A DNA stretch of 19,581 nucleotides from Armatimonadota bacterium (lineage in GTDB: Bacteria > Armatimonadota > JAAZEB01): the NCBI GenBank assembly GCA_012841485.1, contig DUUU01000006.1, forward strand, positions 1-19,581, given 5' to 3'. Position 1 is the first letter of the stretch, and every line of letters starts with the position of its first letter. A model generated the notes under the pieces. It did no database searches and was not told the DNA's origin. It saw nothing but the letters and a program-made list of their open reading frames with translations. The translations under genes and the position numbers were made by a program. Below are positions 9,811 to 15,948 of this stretch, one piece after another.

Positions 9811-10065
9811 CGGGGTATGGATGGGGCAAGGGGGGCCCCAGGGCGGTCTGTGTGTCGGCAGCAGGGCCGGACGGGAGGAGCCAGACGTTCTGTTCGGCTG
9901 CGGGGAAGGTGCCGGATGAAGGCACGGCGAATGGATGGTTAGGCATCCTTCGGAGTGAGCGCGGCGGGTGGGAGTAGCCGATCCGCGCGGGCTCTCAGCC
10001 GGAGGCACTTGACTGGCTTTGCACCCGTGCCGCGCGCGCTGGTGCTTCCCTTGCGACGTGAGAGC
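9811..10065 (+). other. Intergenic leader before the LptD-like gene, no gene recognised
   Basis: About 255 nt. It contains a self-complementary GGGGCCCC (9832-9839) and a small hairpin GTGCC (9909-9913) / GGCAC (9921-9925). TTGACT (10009-10014) looks like a -35 box, but no -10 box sits 16-18 nt downstream. I see no convincing promoter, RNA family or small gene. Confidence 0.4.
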
Positions 10066-12042
10066 ATGAGAGCCGTTCGCCGCATCTCGTTGTTCCTTAG
10101 CTTGCTCGTGCTCCTGGTGATCCCGCACTCCCCGGGCCTGGCTCAGGGTCTGCCGGGCGAACCGGAGGTGATCCTCCTCCGAGCGGACCCCGAGGTCATC
10201 GCCGCGGACGGGCAATCGTCCGCGACGCTGCTCGCCGAGGTACGTGACCGGCAGGGGGCGTTTGTCGTCGATGGGACCATCGTCCGGTTCACAACGACGG
10301 CGGGTGTGATCAACCCCTCTGTAGAGACGCGCTCCGGCGTCGTACGAGTCACCCTGCGCAGTAGCGCCGAGCCGGCGGTTGCCGAAGTGACGGCGACGGC
10401 GGGCACGCGCGCCATGGCTCGCGTCCGGGTCACCTTCTCCACCGAGGCCATCGGCGCTCAGCAGGTTGCGCCGTTTGCCCGCATCCAGGCGCAATCGCTT
10501 CAGTACCTCCCGGACAAGGACCTGATCGATGCGGCGGGTGATGTGCGCCTGACGTATCGCGGGGTCTTCATCATCGCGGATCGCCTGCAGCTAGACGTGG
10601 CCTCTCTTCGCGTGGTGGCGCAGAATCATATCCTTTTGCGGTGCGCCGGGCAAGAGGTGACCGCGGACCGGCTGATGCTGGAGATGCCCCAGATGCAGGG
10701 CCGCCTGCTGGCTGTGGAGGAGAACGGCACGATCCGGCGCCAGGTGATCAGCGGCTACGCGCTCGATCTCTTCACGGCGGAGGGGGCGACGCCGGAGGGG
10801 ATCTTCGATCTCCGGGATCCGGAAACAGATAAGGCCGTGATCTCCGCACGGAAGATCACCCTCTTCCCCGGCGATAAGGTGCAGTTCTCCGGGTTCGGGC
10901 TGCGCGTGGCTGGGGCGCACCTCATCTCGCTCCCGTTCTACGTGCTCTCGCTCAACCCATACGGCCCCGATGCGGACCACCTGGTCAGCCTCGACAGCAT
11001 GGGCGGGATCTCGGTGAACCTTCCGTTCTACTATAGCGTGACGGATACCTCCAACGGCTCCCTTCGGCTCCGCAGGCAGACGCGCTATGGGTATGATGGG
11101 TATGTCACTCGCCCTGGGTGGCATCTCGCGCTGGATCAACGCTACAGCTTTGGCCGGGGGACTCATGGGGCCGTGGAGCTGAACCATATCACCAGCAGCG
11201 ACTGGGGCATTCGCTGGCGTCATGAGCAGCAGTTTGGAGATCGCACGCATACCTATGTCAGCGTCGACTCCCCGGCGCACCGGGATCTGTATGCGCGCAC
11301 GGAGCTGCACCACTCTATGGGCCTCGGTGACCTGAGCTGGAGCGCGTATGGCAGCTTTCTTCCGCAGACGCCGGGCTCGGTGCAGTCCAGGCTCTATTTC
11401 CGGTTGCGCCCGGGGGTGATCAAGGGGCCAAACATCCGGTATTACTGGAGCACCAACGTGGCGTGGAACAAGTGGGGCGATGAGTCTTACCTTGAGGAGG
11501 GCGTGGATCTCCAGCTCCACCCGCCCGCGCTGCGCCTTGGCCAGACGACAAGCCTTCAGTTTTACATCGGCAGCGGCTTCACGTTCTCACCGAACGGCAC
11601 GGGCCCCAACGCGCAGGCATCCACCACTTTGCTGAAGCGCCTGGGCAAAAACGCGACGGCGACACTGCGCTATAGCTACTACTACTCCGGGCGAACGACG
11701 GACTATTATGGCCCGACATCCGGGCAGAGCCTCACGGGGCAGTTGATGGCCGCCAGCGGGAACCGCTGGTCCACCTCGCTCACGGCCACGGTGCTTCCGA
11801 CGCGGGGTGACCTGTCGGTGTATGGGTCCCTGGTCTATTCCCCGCTACGCAACTGGCGCGTGGAGCTTCGCCCAACATACTCGCGGTACGGAGGCGACTT
11901 GTTGGCGGGGTATCCGCGGAGCACGACGAACCTGGATGTCTACCTCGTGCGGCAGTTTGGGTCGCGCGATGTGGCGCTCCGCTATTCCACGCTAGATGAC
12001 GCGATCCGCCTGGAGCTGGCGGCAACGGCGCTGCGTTTCTGA
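10066..12042 (+). CDS. LptD-like outer-membrane assembly barrel with an N-terminal Big/invasin-type Ig domain
   Basis: Encodes 658 residues from ATG 10066; the frame is open upstream to GTG 9955, but only ATG 10066 gives a clean signal peptide (MRAVRRISLFLSLLVLLVIP..., cleavage near GLA|QG, residue 26). Residues about 34-130 form a Big-type Ig domain (ILLRADPEVIAADGQSSATL...VRFTTTAG). Residues about 139-225 look like the OstA/LptA jelly roll (IQAQSLQYLPDKDLIDAAGDV; later VTADRLML). From about residue 308 the sequence is an alternating, Tyr/Trp-rich beta barrel ending in ...ALRF with a terminal Phe, the usual BAM recognition signal. LptD family proteins insert LPS into the outer membrane; this one has few Cys and lacks the disulfide pattern of E. 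coli LptD. A short LptD-like (LptA-organic-solvent-tolerance) paralogue is possible. SD support is weak (GTGAGAG). Confidence 0.78.
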   Translation: MRAVRRISLFLSLLVLLVIPHSPGLAQGLPGEPEVILLRADPEVIAADGQSSATLLAEVRDRQGAFVVDGTIVRFTTTAGVINPSVETRSGVVRVTLRSSAEPAVAEVTATAGTRAMARVRVTFSTEAIGAQQVAPFARIQAQSLQYLPDKDLIDAAGDVRLTYRGVFIIADRLQLDVASLRVVAQNHILLRCAGQEVTADRLMLEMPQMQGRLLAVEENGTIRRQVISGYALDLFTAEGATPEGIFDLRDPETDKAVISARKITLFPGDKVQFSGFGLRVAGAHLISLPFYVLSLNPYGPDADHLVSLDSMGGISVNLPFYYSVTDTSNGSLRLRRQTRYGYDGYVTRPGWHLALDQRYSFGRGTHGAVELNHITSSDWGIRWRHEQQFGDRTHTYVSVDSPAHRDLYARTELHHSMGLGDLSWSAYGSFLPQTPGSVQSRLYFRLRPGVIKGPNIRYYWSTNVAWNKWGDESYLEEGVDLQLHPPALRLGQTTSLQFYIGSGFTFSPNGTGPNAQASTTLLKRLGKNATATLRYSYYYSGRTTDYYGPTSGQSLTGQLMAASGNRWSTSLTATVLPTRGDLSVYGSLVYSPLRNWRVELRPTYSRYGGDLLAGYPRSTTNLDVYLVRQFGSRDVALRYSTLDDAIRLELAATALRF

Positions 12043-12122
12043 GGGAAGCAGGCGCAGGGCAGGCGGTTAGCAGGTTGATGGACGCGCGTGGCGAACTAGG
12101 CAAGGGTGCCCGTGTCGTCGCC

Positions 12123-12242
12123 CAGGCCTCATCCAGGGGGCAAAGCGCCCGGCGGGAGCGCGGCCTGCATGGCAAGACGCGGGGGCGGCCACCGGGTTCA
12201 CCGGCGGCGCCTCCCGTGAAGAGGATCGCGCCCGCGCTTGCC
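12123..12242 (+). ncRNA. Candidate structured leader RNA upstream of the PorV-like gene
   Basis: The 245-nt gap before the next gene can fold into two domains. Domain 1: CAGGCC (12123-12128) pairs with GGCCTG (12162-12167) around a small hairpin GGGC (12138-12141) / GCCC (12147-12150). Domain 2: GGCAAG (12171-12176) pairs with CTTGCC (12237-12242), then after one bulged A, CGCGGG (12178-12183) with CCCGCG (12231-12236), then a G-G mismatch and GCG (12185-12187) with CGC (12227-12229). I recognise no known riboswitch family, and no U-tract follows. GC-rich DNA pairs by chance, so this remains a candidate. Confidence 0.35.
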
Positions 12243-12287
12243 ACCGACGGGGACTGAAGGAAGCAAACGATAAGGAGCAAGACCACG

Positions 12288-13193
12288 ATGCACAAAGGAG
12301 TCGTTCTGACTGCCCTCACCCTCATGGCGTGCCTCCCGGTGGCCGCCCAGGCGGCGGTCCAGCCCGCCCAGCTCTTTGATATCGGCACTGCGCGCGACGT
12401 GGGCATGGGCGGAGCGGTTACGGCGGTGGCAGATGACCTCTGTATGGTCCTGTGGAATCCGGCCGCCGCTGCGCTCTTGGAAGGTCGCCGCATCGTCTAC
12501 AGCGACTCGTTCCGAACGGAGCCCAAGAGCCTTCGCTTCGTCTCCTACGGGCAATCGGATGGGGGGGATCTGACGGGCGCGCTGAGCTACCTGCGGGTCG
12601 ATAGCCGGACGTACGACACAAAAGAGAATACGGGGATGTATAGCATGGGGCAGGCGTTGAGCGACCGCCTCATCGTCGGCGCCAATGTGAAGTACAGCCG
12701 GTATGAGCGTCTCGGAGGCGCCAAGGAAGCGTTCAACGTAGACCTCGGTCTGCTGTATGGGCTGACGGATACGACGGCGCTCGGGCTTGCAGTGCTCAAT
12801 GTGAACGAGCCGCGCATCATGGACGAGAAGGTGATCAGCCCCACCTATACCGCGCCCGCCTACCGGGCACCGCGGCTGATCAATCTGGGGTTCGCGATGA
12901 AGCTGCACCCCCAGGTGGCCCCCGGCTTGTTGGGGATTGCCCGCCGAACCTATCGGACGCGGATCACGTTCGATCTCTTCGATGCAACCGATGAGGTCCG
13001 CCGGCAACTCCGTTTCGGCGTGGAGCACCACCTGGATCGGCATTGGGTGGCGCGCGCCGGCCTCCTGCGCAGCACGCCAACCCTCGGTGTGGGCTATCGC
13101 GGCCCCGGCTACGCGCTCAATGGCGCGGTTCTTGTAGGCCGCTCTGGCGAGCGCGCGACAGAGAGTGTTGCGAGCATTAGCGCCGACTTCTGA
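12288..13193 (+). CDS. PorV/PorQ- or UPF0164-like outer-membrane beta-barrel protein
   Basis: Encodes 301 residues. ATG 12288 has AAGGAG (12272-12277) 10 nt upstream. The signal peptide MHKGVVLTALTLMACLPVAA is cleaved near AQA|AV (residue 22). The segment GTARDVGMGGAVTAVADD, then WNPAAAALLEG, is the hallmark N-terminal plug/first strand of the PorV/PorQ/UPF0164 and FadL-like group. The rest is an amphipathic barrel (LGLLYGLTDTTALGLAVLNV; QLRFGVEHHLDRHWVARAGL) ending in SISADF with a terminal Phe. In Bacteroidota PorV shuttles type IX cargo; elsewhere such proteins are uncharacterised barrels. Position after the LptD-like gene and near a FlgD-tailed protein suggests an outer-membrane role. The next promoter starts 7 nt after its stop codon, and no terminator is seen. 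Confidence 0.78.
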   Translation: MHKGVVLTALTLMACLPVAAQAAVQPAQLFDIGTARDVGMGGAVTAVADDLCMVLWNPAAAALLEGRRIVYSDSFRTEPKSLRFVSYGQSDGGDLTGALSYLRVDSRTYDTKENTGMYSMGQALSDRLIVGANVKYSRYERLGGAKEAFNVDLGLLYGLTDTTALGLAVLNVNEPRIMDEKVISPTYTAPAYRAPRLINLGFAMKLHPQVAPGLLGIARRTYRTRITFDLFDATDEVRRQLRFGVEHHLDRHWVARAGLLRSTPTLGVGYRGPGYALNGAVLVGRSGERATESVASISADF

Positions 13194-13200
13194 GGCTCGC

Positions 13201-13230
13201 TTTACATAAACGCGCCCGTTCTGGTATAAT
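13201..13230 (+). promoter_or_regulatory. Sigma-70-type promoter with extended -10
   Basis: TTTACA (13201-13206), an 18-bp spacer and a perfect TATAAT (13225-13230) preceded by TGG (extended -10). The start is expected near 13237. An imperfectly placed inverted repeat AACG-N4-CGTT (13209-13220) lies in the spacer and could be an operator. It would drive the small membrane protein, M48 protease and glycosyltransferase genes. Confidence 0.8.
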
Positions 13231-13236
13231 CGCGGC

Positions 13237-13403
13237 CATAGAGGGCGAGAGGGTCGCCAGCGAGCTGGCGCTTGCTCGCGGAGATCGCCAGGATACGCCG
13301 CATCCAAGGGTCTCGGAAGCGAGGTGCCCGGCGGGCGCGAACTGGGCGCGCGGCTCCGGGCGAGGCTGCCAAAGGATGGCGTGCAGCCTCGAAGGATGCA
13401 GGT
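13237..13403 (+). promoter_or_regulatory. Structured 5' leader of the 13404 operon
   Basis: About 167 nt between the predicted transcript start and ATG 13404. A 6-bp hairpin CGCCAG (13255-13260) / CTGGCG (13265-13270) is closed by CGAG. A perfect 9-bp stem CGAGGCTGC (13361-13369) / GCAGCCTCG (13383-13391) has a 13-nt loop and ends on the first base of the ribosome-binding GAAGGA (13391-13396). That placement could let the stem modulate translation. No known riboswitch was recognised. Confidence 0.4.
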
Positions 13404-13811
13404 ATGCGTGTGATTGCAACAGGGCTCATGGTGGTGGCTTTGGGGCTCTCGCTCTATAGCTTCCTGGAAGTGCGCCGCCTCCGCACCGAGGTGGTGAGCC
13501 TGCGCGCCGAAGTCTCCACAAAGACGGAGAAGGACTCGCGGGATGCCCGCAGTCGCGAGCTGCTCAAGAGTGCCGAGGAGCATTCAAAGAGAGCACAGGA
13601 ACTGATTCGCAAGGGCGACATCGAGGGCGCCCGCAGGGAGATGCGCAAGGGCATGGACCTGGTGACCGAATCTGCCCAGATCAGCAGTGGCAACGATCTG
13701 GCGGAGCAGGTTCGTGAGGGCGCGGAAGGCATGCTGCGGCGCATCGAGGAGCTACTCTCACGCTCAAAGACAAGAAAACCGGACCCCGAAACCACGCAGG
13801 CGAAGGAGTGA
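13404..13811 (+). CDS. Small single-pass membrane protein with coiled coil
   Basis: Encodes 135 residues. ATG 13404 has GAAGGA 7 nt upstream; the frame is open to TTG 13272, but that extension is Arg-rich and overlaps the leader, so I reject it. Residues 3-20 (VIATGLMVVALGLSLYSF) form a membrane anchor. Residues about 24-120 are highly charged and heptad-like (RRLRTEVVSLRAEVSTKTEKD; AQELIRKGDIEGARREMRKG), predicting a coiled-coil or helical hairpin domain resembling a TPR-like packing. I recognise no family. It is first gene of a unit with the M48 protease (68-nt gap) and the glycosyltransferase. It may assemble with or scaffold an envelope complex; that is inference. Confidence 0.75.
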   Translation: MRVIATGLMVVALGLSLYSFLEVRRLRTEVVSLRAEVSTKTEKDSRDARSRELLKSAEEHSKRAQELIRKGDIEGARREMRKGMDLVTESAQISSGNDLAEQVREGAEGMLRRIEELLSRSKTRKPDPETTQAKE

Positions 13812-13879
13812 CTGGCGGCGCCAGGTGCGCCTTCGCCCGCGCTTTGGCCGTTCCCGCGGAGGGTGTAATGGAGGTTTGG

Positions 13880-14641
13880 ATGCGCCCGCGGCGATGGCTG
13901 CTGATGTTTGCGCTGCTCGCGCTCTTTGCCGCGGGTTGCGATGGTAAGCTGGTTGGACGTGCGGAGGAGATGCGCCTCGGGCATGAGGCGGCTCGCGTCA
14001 TCGAGCAGCGCTTCCGCGTGTGCCAGGATGAAGAGCTGCAATGGCTGGTCGAGCGGATCGGGCGCCGCATCGCCGCCAACAGCCCTCGCAGCGATATCGA
14101 CTTTACGTTCCGCGTGCTGGAAGAGCGAGAGATCAACGCCCTCTCCGTTCCCGGTTACGTCTATGTGAACCGGGGCTTGATCAACGCCACGAACGCGGAC
14201 CCCGACGAGCTCGCCGCTGTGATCGCCCATGAGGTGGCGCATACCACCGAGCGCCACACGGCGAAGCAGATGGAGCGGGTGTACGGGGCGACGTTCTTGC
14301 TCAACGCATTCGTCACAGAGAATGCCAACATCAATGCCCTCGCTGAGATCGCGGTGGAGCTCGCGCTTCGCGGAAACAGCCGGCAGGATGAGCGGGCCGC
14401 CGACGCTCAGGCCGTGCGCTTCATGAGCCGGGCGGGCTATGACCCATACGGCATGGTCCGATTCTTTGAGCGCCTCCTCAAGCACACGGGCGACACCCGT
14501 GGTCTCAATAAGTACCTATCCACGCACCCTTCGACCACCGAGCGCATATCCCGCATACGTGCCCTCATCGAGAAAGAGAACCTGGCGCGTAAGGCGGTTC
14601 GGTCCCGGCCCTCGCCCGGTGTACAGATCGCGGACCATTGA
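13880..14641 (+). CDS. M48-family zinc metalloprotease, lipoprotein
   Basis: Encodes 253 residues. ATG 13880 has GGAGG (13870-13874) 5 nt upstream; ATG 13868 is a poorer alternative. The N-terminus MRPRRWLLMFALLALFAAGC is a lipoprotein signal with lipobox FAAG-C20, so the mature enzyme is anchored in the envelope. The zinc-binding HEVAH is at residues 117-121 and the third ligand is Glu171 in DERAADAQA, the M48 ExxxD pattern. A serial HPSTTERISRI motif near the C-terminus is typical of this family. Related E. coli proteins (BepA, LoiP, YcaL) degrade misfolded outer-membrane proteins; the same job here, close to two barrel genes, is inference. The gene downstream begins 12 nt after the stop codon, and its SD overlaps this stop, indicating translational coupling. 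Confidence 0.92.
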   Translation: MRPRRWLLMFALLALFAAGCDGKLVGRAEEMRLGHEAARVIEQRFRVCQDEELQWLVERIGRRIAANSPRSDIDFTFRVLEEREINALSVPGYVYVNRGLINATNADPDELAAVIAHEVAHTTERHTAKQMERVYGATFLLNAFVTENANINALAEIAVELALRGNSRQDERAADAQAVRFMSRAGYDPYGMVRFFERLLKHTGDTRGLNKYLSTHPSTTERISRIRALIEKENLARKAVRSRPSPGVQIADH

Positions 14642-14653
14642 GGAATACCTGCG

Positions 14654-15295
14654 TTGAAGAGTGCCGCCATCATCCCGGCCTATAATGAGGCGCCGCGCAT
14701 CTCGCGAATCCTTCAAGTTGTTACCACTCTACCGCAGCTAGGCGAGATCCTGGTCGTCGATGATGGCTCTGCGGATGACACCGCCGCGGTCGCGCGCGCG
14801 GTGGGCGGCGTGCGGGTCATTCGTCTCGAGACGAACCAGGGAAAGGGCGGGGCGATGGCCGCGGGCGTTGCCGCGACGGACGCCTCTGTCCTCCTCTTCC
14901 TGGATGCCGACCTTGTTGGCTTGACGCAACAGCACGTGCTCGACCTGCTCAACCCCGTGATCGCAGGCGAGGTGGATATGTCCGTGGGTGTCTTTCGGGG
15001 CGGGCGTGTCTTTACCGACCTGGCGCAGGTGTTGGTTCCCTACATCTCCGGGCAGCGGGCGCTGATTCGAGAGGTGTTCTCGACGCTCCCGGGTCCGGAG
15101 CAGAGACGGTCGGGCATTGAGGCCCACCTGACGCGACACGCCCGGGCGAGCCGCTACCGCGTGCGCCATGTTGCCATCGAGGGCGTGACGCACGCTATGA
15201 AGGAGGAGAAGCTGGGCCTGGCCCGTGGAGCGGTCGCCCGGGCCCGCATGTACTCCGAGATCATCCGCGTCCTGCTGACGCCGCACGGCTCGTGA
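14654..15295 (+). CDS. GT2-family glycosyltransferase
   Basis: Encodes 213 residues from TTG 14654, with GAGGA (14640-14644) 9 nt upstream overlapping the preceding stop codon. The GT-A fold is clear: AAIIPAYNEA (residues 4-13), VVDDGSADDT (34-43), NQGKGGAMAAG (61-71) and the metal-binding D-A-D (84-86) in LFLDADLVGL. It ends without transmembrane segments, so it is likely a cytosolic or membrane-peripheral enzyme, shorter than polyprenol-phosphate mannose synthases with C-terminal anchors. The donor sugar and acceptor cannot be read from the sequence. It overlaps the next small reading frame by a GTGA junction. Confidence 0.9.
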   Translation: MKSAAIIPAYNEAPRISRILQVVTTLPQLGEILVVDDGSADDTAAVARAVGGVRVIRLETNQGKGGAMAAGVAATDASVLLFLDADLVGLTQQHVLDLLNPVIAGEVDMSVGVFRGGRVFTDLAQVLVPYISGQRALIREVFSTLPGPEQRRSGIEAHLTRHARASRYRVRHVAIEGVTHAMKEEKLGLARGAVARARMYSEIIRVLLTPHGS

Positions 15296-15435
15296 GCCCG
15301 CGCACGTGGCTGCCTCGCGAACGGCTGCTGCAGCTACCCGCGCCTGTTCGATACGCGCTCTCGATGGCGCGAGCCCTGTCTGTGACCGGGATCGGGCGCC
15401 CACCGGAGGCCACCCGCCTGCGGAGCACGGTTTGA
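15292..15435 (+). CDS. Candidate 47-residue small protein overlapping the glycosyltransferase stop
   Basis: GTG 15292 overlaps the upstream TGA (15293-15295) in a 4-nt GTGA junction, a layout typical of translational coupling. The frame runs 47 codons (begins MSPRTWLPRERLLQLPAPVR) to TGA 15433-15435, and most codons end in G or C as in neighbours. The product is basic and has no recognised domain. Its stop codon lies within the -35 box of the next promoter. GC-rich DNA easily yields such a frame, so this is a suggestion only. Confidence 0.35.
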   Translation: MSPRTWLPRERLLQLPAPVRYALSMARALSVTGIGRPPEATRLRSTV

Positions 15436-15461
15436 CGCGCCCAACATACGTATGATACAAT
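15432..15461 (+). promoter_or_regulatory. Strong sigma-70-type promoter with palindrome in spacer
   Basis: TTGACG (15432-15437), 18-bp spacer, TACAAT (15456-15461) preceded by TGA (extended -10). Transcription should begin near 15468. A perfect 10-bp palindrome CATACGTATG (15445-15454) fills the spacer next to the -10 box and is a likely operator position. It drives the noncoding stretch and perhaps the lexA-like gene. Confidence 0.8.
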
Positions 15462-15472
15462 GAGCACGCCTG

Positions 15473-15496
15473 GCAGTAGGCCCTAGGGGCATCTGC
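15473..15496 (+). other. 5'-terminal hairpin of the transcript from the 15432 promoter
   Basis: GCAG (15473-15476) pairs with CTGC (15493-15496) and, inside it, GCCC with GGGC around a TAG loop. It starts about 5 nt after the predicted transcript start, where it could protect the RNA 5' end. Confidence 0.4.
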
Positions 15497-15528
15497 ACAG
15501 CCGTGTGAAAGGAGAGTCGGAGACCCGC

Positions 15529-15617
15529 TGTCAGATACTCCCGGCCAAAGCCCGGGGGTGTGCGCCTCCGGCTCGCAACGGCGATTCGTTGCGCGCAGCA
15601 GTGGGCGCCATCTGACA
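15529..15617 (+). ncRNA. Candidate structured RNA upstream of the lexA-like gene
   Basis: An 89-nt domain is almost completely paired. Outer stem TGTCAGAT (15529-15536) / ATCTGACA (15610-15617), 8 bp perfect. Stacked directly on it, hairpin ACTCCCGG (15537-15544) / CCGGGGGT (15552-15559), with one G-U pair. Then stem GCGCC (15562-15566) / GGCGC (15604-15608) encloses hairpin CGCAACG (15574-15580) / CGTTGCG (15587-15593). The result is a three-way junction. It sits 61 nt after the predicted start of a strong promoter. It lacks the core motifs of RNase P RNA, tmRNA, SRP RNA and the cobalamin, TPP, glycine and c-di-GMP riboswitches, and I could not identify it. Confidence 0.5.
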
Positions 15618-15856
15618 CTTGGATCCATATTCCCCCCTTTCTGGGGCGCCCCATCTCAGAGAGCTGAGAACGCCCTGGTCGCCTGCCCAGTGAGGCGACG
15701 GGGGACGGCAGCCTTCAAGGCTCGCCCTCAAAGGTGCAACCCTGAAGTGTCCTCGCGTGAATGCTTCCCTTCGGAAAAGCTGGAGGGCGGCTTTGCGCGA
15801 GACGATGATACGACAGAATGAAACGTGAGAGGAGGACGGGAATTGCAGGGGGCTAT
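15618..15856 (+). other. Hairpin-rich noncoding stretch before the lexA-like gene
   Basis: It holds a perfect GGGGCGCCCC palindrome (15643-15652), hairpin CTCAG (15655-15659) / CTGAG (15664-15668) with an AGAG loop, hairpin GTCGCCT (15678-15684) / AGGCGAC (15693-15699), and GCCT / AGGC (15711-15721). An SD-like GGAGG (15831-15835) precedes TTG 15843, but that frame is not the lexA frame. No convincing gene was seen. Confidence 0.4.
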
Positions 15857-15918
15857 CCCTCCCCCGCCCCCCCTCGCTCCCCCCAGATGCGGGGGAATGG
15901 GGGGATGGGGAGCCAGGG
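15857..15918. other. Back-to-back G-quadruplex-forming tracts on both strands
   Basis: C-tracts at 15857-15859, 15861-15865, 15867-15873 and 15879-15884 give a four-tract G-quadruplex motif on the - strand. G-tracts at 15891-15895, 15899-15904, 15907-15910 and 15916-15918 give one on the + strand with loops of 2-5 nt. The two halves can also pair with each other as a long interrupted hairpin. It ends 30 nt before the lexA-like start codon, which has no clear SD. Confidence 0.6.
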
Positions 15919-15948
15919 TGCTCTCCTCCCCTGCACCCCCGGATCTTT

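Noticed and set aside
10009..10014. TTGACT as the -35 box of the LptD-like gene
   Set aside because: No -10-like sequence lies 16-18 bp downstream.
12078..12257. 60-codon frame between the LptD-like and PorV-like genes
   Set aside because: Arg/Gly-rich, no SD, no domain, and it coincides with the paired RNA region.
15643..15675. TPP-riboswitch-like segment with GGGG, CTGAGA and CCC
   Set aside because: The second half of the aptamer (GATAATGCCAGCG-like) is missing, so the similarity is probably chance.
15558..15821. Forward open frame within the lexA upstream region
   Set aside because: Starts inside the paired RNA domain, has no SD, and encodes a low-complexity basic product unlike the neighbours.
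15468..15856. RNase P RNA, tmRNA, SRP RNA or 6S RNA
   Set aside because: None of the diagnostic core sequences (GAGGAAAGTCC, tRNA-like ends with GGTTCGA, GGTCAGGTCCGGAAGGA) is present; 6S could not be assessed by eye and remains only weakly possible.
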